Notes under the pieces: generated by a model
Databases searched by the model: none
What the model saw: the letters and a program-made list of their open reading frames with translations, nothing else
What the model was told of the DNA's origin: nothing
Assembly: GCA_948146395.1 (NCBI GenBank)
Contig: OX411543.1
Coordinates: forward strand, 30,271,558-30,335,557
Length of the DNA: 64,000 bases
DNA from: Fragum whitleyi
Lineage: Eukaryota; Mollusca; Bivalvia; Cardiida; Cardiidae
Reading direction: 5' to 3'
Shown here: positions 57,088 through 64,000 of the stretch, one piece after another
Layout: each line of letters starts with the position of its first letter
How positions within the stretch are numbered: position 1 is the first letter of the stretch
Translations under genes and position numbers: made by a program

Positions 57088-59111
57088 AACTGATTTGCTT
57101 CGTGTAAAATTTAAGTAAATCAAGATTTGAAAAGCATGTCAAGGCCAGGGTAAAAGGTTCAAAAAGAAGAAATGGTTTTGCACTCAAGATTGCATATATC
57201 CAAAAATACCGAATGTTAAAGTTGCTATAAAAAACATAATAAGACAGTATTGAAACAAAACAGTACACAGATTATTGTATCTCATAATACTGAAAAGCAA
57301 ACCATGTAATTATGGACATATGTCTTTCCTCACTCATTAGGTGGAAAGTTCTGATTTGAAGAAAGCGCTATCACAATGAATTGAATTTATACCAGGATGA
57401 AAATTTCAACTAATTATATTGACTTCTGATCTTGTAATTAGAGCATCTTGTATGTTATTAATTTTTTATGGGCGAGCTTCATTGGTTTAAGGGGGTGTTG
57501 CAAATTATGGTAATACAAGTCCTACAGGACTAGTTGGGTGTTTGAGATTTTTCAACCTTAATATTTTTAGATAAATACCAGTATCAGTTGCTGACATATG
57601 ACTGAAAATGTTAAAAGTGACGACAACTCCCATTTATAGGAACAAAGACTATCAGATCAGAGGACAACTTGAATTTGACACTTTCATCATACCACTTTTG
57701 AGTCATACGCCTTACTTGGTTTATATAATACGTACTTAGTGTACTATATGAAAAAAATATCTAACGAGGTTGGGAGAATTGAAAATTGTTGGTTAAATCA
57801 AAACTCCCATTCTCATTCATAGGTTAACCCTTTGCTGTTTAATCCCTGCTTTTTACGTGTCTGTGATTCTATGATTGAGAAAACATTGTGAAAAAAGAAG
57901 AAATTGCTTCTGACAAGCAATTTCTTCTTTTTCCACACTATTTTCTACCCTACTGAATGGTTATTTTTCAAATCAAATCTACTTTAAATTTTCGTCTGCA
58001 AAACCTTTGATTTTTGACAGGTCCAAAATTTTGTAAAACAGGAAAGGGTTAAACCTATTATTATGTTACATATGTAAGTGATTTATTGGTAAGTTTTTAC
58101 AAATTTCGGAATCCAAATGACTGGTATCCCTCTTTCTCATCAATTCATGCCTTCTCACTGGATTTGTGCATGTCAAATCTCTATTTTAATGAGGATTTTT
58201 GTAAAACCTAACTGTGTAGATTTTTACTTTGTTTGAAGAATGAAGAAAACACTTAGATTTATGTCTTCTTTTCCAGTATAACTTATTGATGAATTTAAAG
58301 AAATTACCGACTTTTCTAAAATGGCCAACAAACTTCATCACACCATCTTTGAAAATTATGTCTGTGACTTCAACTTGCACAAATCTAAGCATTGAAAATT
58401 ATCATGTGGAACAGCTCTCTAGATAAGCTCCGTTTGTCTGTATTTTACGGATGCAAAATTACTCGTTCCGCATAATTTTTAGCGAAACTCTGTAAAAGAT
58501 ATGGAATGTTTTGGACATGTACGGGTATTTTTGGGTATGAACACGTAAATCAAAGGGAAGTTACTCTTGCAGAATTTAAAATCATCATTTGGCTTTTCCC
58601 GAGTATCTACGTTACCCGTTGGACTTTTCTGTAAACTGGAAAGTCGCATCGCCGAAGGTTCCCGATTGCTTGTAACTTTGTAAATGCGCACTCTGAAGTT
58701 GCCGATTGTTTTCAACTATTCCTGTGACGATGGAATGCGGACTGTGGGGAAAAAAAATGTAAACATTGTGGTACCCAGCATCGAGGCGCTTATTAATTTT
58801 TTGCCGTAAATGACGTGAGACCAGCTGATCTGCTGACCCAAATTTTCCATTCGTGTCACCGTAAAATTACGCTAATTGACAGAAAAAAATCATATGTCAT
58901 GGGAATCTTTTTTCAATGGTTTACTCAAAAGAACTCGCTAAATCCAAGATTATTTATCAAATTGTTCATGGACAAAAAAACATACTCCATCAATGAAAAA
59001 AGTTAAGGTGGTAATATGAAGGGACCCTTAAATGAAAAGGTTCGCAGCAAACAGTTTCACTCTCGAGGGTTTGAATGTCTGCTTTGACAGGAGATATCAA
59101 CAATCTGAGTA
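57088..59111. other. Upstream of known RBM8A exons; hairpin and MITE arm, no exon found
   Basis: Contains the arm at 57719-57780 (AATACGTACTTAGTG, AAAAATATCTAACGAGGTTG), homologous to the MITE at 6788, and the hairpin at 57877-57955, homologous to 6130-6192. The RBM8A first exon is expected somewhere above 55534 on the minus strand, but no matching Met-Ala-Asp start was seen. Positions 58700-58830 are less AT-rich and contain ACGTCA-like sequence, but I do not claim a promoter. Confidence 0.4.
57877..57955. repeat. Long hairpin, copy 2
   Basis: ACATTGTGAAAAAAGAAGAAAT, TTGCTT, loop, AAGCAATTTCTTCTTTTT and CCACACT. Same sequence family as 6130-6192, 51.7 kb away. Confidence 0.65.
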
Positions 59112-60097
59112 ACAAGAGGACAGCAAAGCTCGACTATTCCTAGTGCTGGATAGTAACAGCAAATCAATATAGACATTGGAAATTCAATAAAATGAAAGTC
59201 AAGAGAAAAGAATCTTTGTCTAAAGGCTGATATTATAGTCACGGAAGCAAGGGCAGAGTTTCAAACCAATAGCTTAAGTAGGAACAGAGATACAACTAAC
59301 ATAAAACATTTGCACGTAAAAACTTAACAAAGAATTCCTAAGTCCAAATAGGTTTAAAAATCCACTAAATTCTTAACCAGAGAATTGAATCTTTATCACG
59401 GGGCTGTTGTTATGATCATTGAAGCATGTGCAAAGTTTGGAAGCAATAGCTTTAATAGAATTAGAGATATAACTGATGTAAAACATTTGCACGTAAAAAC
59501 TTAACCAAGAATTTCTGAGTCTGAAAAAGATGAAAATTCCACTAAATTCAATATCAGAGTAATAAATCTTTGTCAAGAGGCTGATATCATGGTAACAGAA
59601 GCATGTGTAGAGTTTCAAAGCAAAAGGCTAGGTAGAAATAGTGCTATAACTGATGTACAATGTACAACATTTGCACGTAAAAACTTAACCAAGATTTTCT
59701 GAGTCCGAAAAGGGTTAAAATTACACTAAATTCAATATCAGAGAAATGAATCTTTATCAAGAGGCAGATATTATGGTCACAGAAGCATGTGCAAAGTTTC
59801 AAAGCAATGGCTTTAGTAGAAATAGAGATATTACAGAAATACAACATTTGCACTTAAAAACTAAACCAAGATTTCTAAGGCAGAAAAGGGTTAAAATTCC
59901 ACTAAATTCAATATCAGAGTAATGAATCTTTGTCTAGATGCTGATATTATGGTAACAGAAGCATGTGCAAAGTTTCTAAGCAATAGCTTTAATAGAAACA
60001 GAGATTTTAAACATTTGCACATAAAAACTTAACCAAAGGATTACGCCGACGCCTGGGTGACTTGAATAGCCCCCCTATTCTTGAATAGTCGAGCTAA
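59112..60097 (+). mobile_element. HINE-like element, family I
   Basis: Starts ACAAGAGGACAGCAAAGCTC, GACTATTC and ends CCCCCCTATTCTTGAATAGTC, GAGCTAA. GCTCGACTATTC (5') is the exact complement of GAATAGTCGAGC (3'). Five units of ~170-185 bp with ACATTTGCACGTAAAAACTT, CACTAAATTCAATATCAGAG and GAAGCATGTGCAAAGTTTC. Confidence 0.75.
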
Positions 60098-60343
60098 AAA
60101 TGACTATTGATCAGGAATCTGCGGTTCAAATTTGATTTTTTATCATAATTCATCAGTTTTGATGATGTGTTATAATGTAGATTTAAAACGTAAATTGTAA
60201 CTGTTTTTCCGATAGTAAGTAAAGTGAAAGTGGACTCCCATTTCTGATGCTTATGCTGCTTGAAGTAGATACACATATTTTATAAATATTAACCCTTGTC
60301 ATGCTAAACCCATAATATTCCTGCTTTGACAGGAGGTATAGAC

Positions 60344-60378
60344 AAAGATCAGCCTGCACATATGTGCAGTCTTGTCTT
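60344..60378. repeat. Dyad repeat, copy 4
   Basis: AAGATCAGCCTGCACA and TGTGCAGTCTTGTCTT, imperfect arms around TA. Confidence 0.45.
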
Positions 60379-60850
60379 AGTTCATACCACCTGAATTTCA
60401 TTTTTAAACCAGAAGGTGTAAAACAATGCATTTCCGAAATCAATACTCACTCACGTTTGGTAACTTCCAGTGCTTTTAGCACTTTGATTTTACCTTTATT
60501 TTTCAAAGATTTTTCTTCAGCGTGACAAGGGTTATGATGATAATTTTCCTGCCAACTAATTGAAGTTTCAAAATAACAAAAAAAAAAAAAAAAAAAGAGA
60601 AAAATTGGAAGATATCTTAAACAACAATTTAAGAAAATTCAATACAATAAAACATCATATAACATTTTGAATTATATTTTTTTCTGTTCTTAACTGTCTC
60701 AACAGGTATTTTTTCAGAAGGTTCAATGATTAAAAGAAAAGAAAATAATATTTAATTTATTCCCAATGTCCCCTAAAATCTAGGCAATTGTGGGATTTCG
60801 GGCGCGATCTATAATTTTCCGTAATACTCACTAAAAATGTCCTGCTCGAT

Positions 60851-61405
60851 CAACAAAGTAGAAAAAGTATAACGTAGAGCAGCAAGATGGGTTCAAAATA
60901 ATTTTTCTCATTATGACAGTGTCACCTGCATGCAGAAGGATCTTGGCTGGCAAACTCTTCAATATAGACGAGACATCACCAGAGTCACCATGTTTTATAA
61001 AATTGTGAATTGTTTTGTTGCAGTACCCATACCAACTTATCTTGAAAGACCAGTTAGGATCACCCGACATATGCACACAAAATCTTTTAGACAGATCCAC
61101 ACAAATGCTTCCTACTTTAAATATTCTTTTTTTCCTTATACAGTGATACTTTGGAACAGCCTACCAGAAACAATCATACAGCAACCTGATATTGCCACAT
61201 TCAAGAAGAGTCTTGATTCTTTTCAGATAGTGAGCCGTCCCTGAATAACCAAAATTGTTTTACCAGATCCTTTAATCGAACACTCACAATACTTTTAAAA
61301 TTTGGCACCCTAACCAATGACTAACAGTTTTTATTCCAGCACAGACGCGCACCTGCCAGTAATACCTGAAAGGGGAGTTAGGCAGTATATATAGATAGAT
61401 AGACA
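60851..61405 (+). pseudogene. 3' end of a non-LTR retrotransposon (jockey/CR1-like)
   Basis: The translation reads RRAARWVQNNFSHYDSVTCM, LGWQTLQYRRDITRVTMFYK and FRQIHTNASYFKYSFFP, then WNSLPETI. This is the conserved C-terminal tail found after the RT domain of jockey/CR1-type ORF2 proteins. An in-frame TAA at 60872-60874 and the absence of any RT domain show 5' truncation. The 3' end has a (GATA)n-type tail at about 61387-61405. Confidence 0.8.
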
Positions 61406-61454
61406 GCGTTTATATTTGTTATGATTGAATTTTTCACGCATTGTCTTTTAAAAC

Positions 61455-61640
61455 GTGTACATAAATACTTGACTGTGACCCAAAATTTACCATTCAATTC
61501 TGCGGATTTTGATGTTAAATATCGTAAACCGGTCGCATAGTTAGCGCATTTGTAGAAACTTGACTGTGACCCCAAAAATTACTGTTCGATTCAGCCGACT
61601 TTAATTTAAAATAACGAGAACCGGTCTCAGAATTGTTACT
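61455..61640 (+). repeat. Diverged ~110-bp tandem duplication upstream of the hAT-like gene
   Basis: CTTGACTGTGACCC, ATTTACCATTCAATTC and GTAAACCGGTC are repeated about 108 bp later as CTTGACTGTGACCCC, ATTACTGTTCGATTC and GAGAACCGGTC. It ends just before the ATG at 61651 and may be element 5' sequence or promoter. Confidence 0.55.
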
Positions 61641-61650
61641 AAAATTAAAA

Positions 61651-63712
61651 ATGGCTAAACGACAGATGCGCTTGACCGACTTTATGTCGGGAAAAAATAG
61701 AAAACTAGCAGACGACGCTGAATCGACAGAGATGGCTGCGAAAACTCCCGATCCATCGCCGTCTACGTATGCCGATGCAGACAGTGACATGCCCCAATCA
61801 TCTTCCTCCACAAAAAAGGGGAAGGAGCGAAATTTCCAAAAGAATTGGTTGTCGAAATTTCCGTGGCTGCGAGAATCGGGTGACAGCATGAAATGCGAGA
61901 CCTGTTTGGAATCAAAACTTAAATTATCCAGCCTGTTTGCTACAGACTCTGGCTGTTGTAATATGCGCATTTGTACCCTTACAAGACACAAAAATTCAGC
62001 TGATCATAAACATGCAGTTGTGGCATTGCGCTTGAAACATGACATGGCCCTTGCTATAGATCGCTCATTCAATGAAAAAGATGAAGCCATAACAAAACTT
62101 ATGGAAATAGTGTACTTTATTGCAAAAGAAGAGCTAGCAATAACAAAATTTGAATCACAGATTAAATTAGCTGTTAGACTTGGTGTTGATCTGTCAGCTC
62201 TAGGTTCTGGTTACCGCTCTAGAAAAACAGCTGATGGTCTATTGGCTGCTATTAGTGACAGTGTGTCCTCAGATGTGTATAAGGAAATTGCAGACTGTGA
62301 TTTTTTATCTGTTTCTTGTGATGAAACGACTAACATTTCTAATACAGGTAAATTGATTGTATACACCATAGTAGTATATTCTAATCTCAAGGTGAAGACA
62401 TATTTTGTTGGTGATTATAACATTATTGATAAAACTGCAAATGGTTTAACATCGAAATTAAAAGAGTGTTTTGAAGAAGCTGGTATTGATATCTCCAAAA
62501 TAATGGCTTTTGGGTCAGACGGGGCTGCAACAATGACCGGTTGTAGAAATGGTGTTGGAATACAACTAAGAAGAATTAATCCTTTCATGATACAATTTCA
62601 CTGTGCGGCACATAAGCTGGCCCTGTGCACATCCCAAGCAGCTGAAAGTGTGGGTCTAATGCAGAAATACAAAGATACTTTGAAGTCTATTTACTACTAC
62701 TTTAAGGGTTCCCACTGTAGGAGTGACAAGTTGAAAGCTATTACAAGGCATTCTTGACTCCCCACAGCTCAAAGTGAAAGAAATTCATGATGTGAGATGG
62801 TTTGCGTTTTATGACTCTCTTAGGGTGGTTTATCAATGTTGGGAAGCCTTGGCCCAAACATTCAATGCTGCAAAAGAACTCTGTATTCCTTTATTGCTCT
62901 CACATATTTTTTGATGGATATTATTCCAGTTGTGACAGCCCTAAACATGAAATTCCAAAAACAAGACCTAGACATTTCTGTGATTGGGCCAAGTGTTAGA
63001 CTTAAAATTCATGAACTTGATGTTATGGCTGAAAATAGTACAAGTTTAAAGCAGCTTGATGATGACATTGTCTTGAATGATGGTAAACACTTTTTTAAGG
63101 GGGTTGAAATCACCATGAATGAAAATGAGAAGAAAAAGTTCAAGTCTGCTAGTCAGGACTTTAGACACCAAACTGAAAGAAAATCTGGAGTCTAGGTTTC
63201 CATCTGATAGTCTATCACTAACTACTGCAGCTGAAGTGCTTTCTCTTAAGGGTTGTCCAAAGAAAAACTGTCTGAGTTTGGAAATGCAAAATTGAATGTT
63301 GTGCTTGGTCACTTTGGAACACCAAAGACACTTAATGATGGTGCTGTGATCCAGCCAGTGTTGGATTCTGAGGCAGCCAAGAGAGAGTGGAGTCTTCTTA
63401 AACAGATGGCCAAAGATGATCCAACTTTAGTGGACCCAAAACTTTCAACAATGTGGCAGCTTATTGCTGCTATGCATGGAAAGGAATTTCCCAACCTGGT
63501 GAAATTAGTCAAGATTGTTATCATCTTTCCCCCTTCAAACAGCCACATGTGAGAGGGTTACAAAAACTGCTACAAGAAATAGATTGCAGGAGAGTAATTT
63601 GCAAGCTCTAATGAACATTTGTATCAATGGTCCCAACCCAGATATGTATGACTTTAAACCAGTATTGAAGCTGTGGAAATCCAGCAAGGATAGAAAATTG
63701 TACTCAAATTAG
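61651..63712 (+). pseudogene. hAT-family transposase-like gene (ZNF862/KIAA1586-like), frameshifted
   Basis: Begins MAKRQMRLTDFMSGKNRK. An N-terminal TTF/BED-like zinc-binding region follows, with FQKNWLSKFPWL, Cys82, Cys85, His113 and His119. The RNase-H-like transposase core has VSCDETTN (Asp224), FGSDGAATMTG (Asp290) and FHCAAHKLAL (His317, Cys318, His321). The first frame is open for 368 residues and stops at 62757. The remainder is spread over several frames: VKEIHDVRWFAFYDSLR; TALNMKFQKQDLDISVIGPS; the hAT dimerisation region WSLLKQMAKDD, MWQLIAAMHGKEFPNL; FPLQTATCERVTKTATRNRLQ. At least four frameshifts make it nonfunctional as written. It is intronless, consistent with a transposon or a dead derivative. 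TIRs are unresolved; CCCAATGTCCCC occurs in direct orientation at about 60767 and 63763. Confidence 0.85.
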
Positions 63713-64000
63713 ACTACTTATTAACAGGTAGAAATAGTTGTTTTAGTTTGTCCCCCAAATTTTCCCAATGTCCCCTTGAAATTTAGGTAGGGGGACACCT
63801 GTGTCCCCCAAAAATTCTGACCTAGGCACAACACTGGTAGTACTGTACTGATGACCTTTGAAATTATCTGGAGCACTGATGTGGACTAACTTTTTTTTAA
63901 AGATAGTGAAGAGAAAAAAGAATGGGACACATTCTTTTTAATAACCCCAAATTTGCTCCCTCAATCAGATGCACAAATCCAATGAGAAACTCTAGTCAGA
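63713..64000 (+). other. 3' flank of the hAT-like element
   Basis: Contains GGGGGACACCTGTGTCCCCC, a short palindrome, then CCTAGGCACAACACTG at 63820-63835. Read on the minus strand this begins CAGTGTTGTGCCTAGG, the form expected of a hAT terminal inverted repeat. No matching left end was found. Confidence 0.45.

Noticed and set aside
58186..58392. Minus-strand frame as the RBM8A first exon
   Set aside because: The sequence MLRFVQVEVTDIIFKDG has no resemblance to the conserved Y14 N-terminus and the phase does not fit.
60767..63785. CCCAATGTCCCC ... TTTAGG or CTAGG at both sides as hAT terminal repeats
   Set aside because: The two copies are in direct, not inverted, orientation. Only the right side shows a CAGTGTTG-type end at 63828-63835.

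Overview
This is a eukaryotic nuclear window and almost certainly comes from a bivalve mollusc. It is AT-rich and intron-rich, with short exons bounded by GT/AG. It is saturated with non-autonomous elements that begin ACAAGAG and carry internal ~145-185 bp tandem repeats, a type I know from bivalve genomes. I cannot name the species. Two real protein-coding genes are present, converging tail to tail. (1) A complete plus-strand gene at 12091-34738 encodes a bubblegum-family long-chain acyl-CoA synthetase (ACSBG1/2-like). I resolved 16 coding exons; their lengths sum to 2091 nt, an exact multiple of three, giving 696 residues plus stop. Every junction is phase-consistent and every AMP-binding motif is present. 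(2) A minus-strand gene at 42599-55534 encodes RBM8A/Y14, the RNA-binding subunit of the exon junction complex. Five coding exons were found, including a tiny 34-nt last exon for the arginine-rich tail; the short first coding exon was not located. Layout: 1-12077 has no recognisable host gene. It holds decayed repeats, a tRNA-derived SINE (4017-4279), a palindromic TIR element (6788-6938), and a long degenerate repeat array (about 6565-11390) into which two full elements (7446-9305 and 9473-10910) have inserted. 12091-34738 is ACSBG, whose introns hold a Tc1-like transposase relic (about 22800-23620), a piggyBac-like TTAA MITE (21023-21179), a DIRS-type tyrosine-recombinase retrotransposon (24762-29348), nested tandem-repeat elements and a second tRNA-derived SINE. 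34739-42598 is intergenic and made of nested repeats plus a 492-bp near-identical tandem duplication (40911-41894). 42599-55534 is RBM8A, whose intron 46401-53726 is mostly three nested tandem-repeat elements. 55535-64000 holds further elements, a 5'-truncated non-LTR retrotransposon 3' end (about 60851-61405) and a frameshifted hAT-family transposase-like gene (61651-63712). The strongest general observation concerns the dispersed elements. Several distinct families share one architecture: ACAAGAG, a short 5' palindrome, a family-specific word such as GCTCACCTGAG, GCTCCACTGGC, GCTCGACTATTC or GCTCGG, an internal tandem array, a compact 3' hairpin, then the reverse complement of the family word, ending GAGCTAA. 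This resembles Helentron-associated interspersed elements (HINE; bivalve 'pearl'-type elements). No Rep/helicase is encoded in the window, so the driver is not visible. Two of these insertions sit within 3-9 nt of the 5' splice sites of consecutive ACSBG introns.
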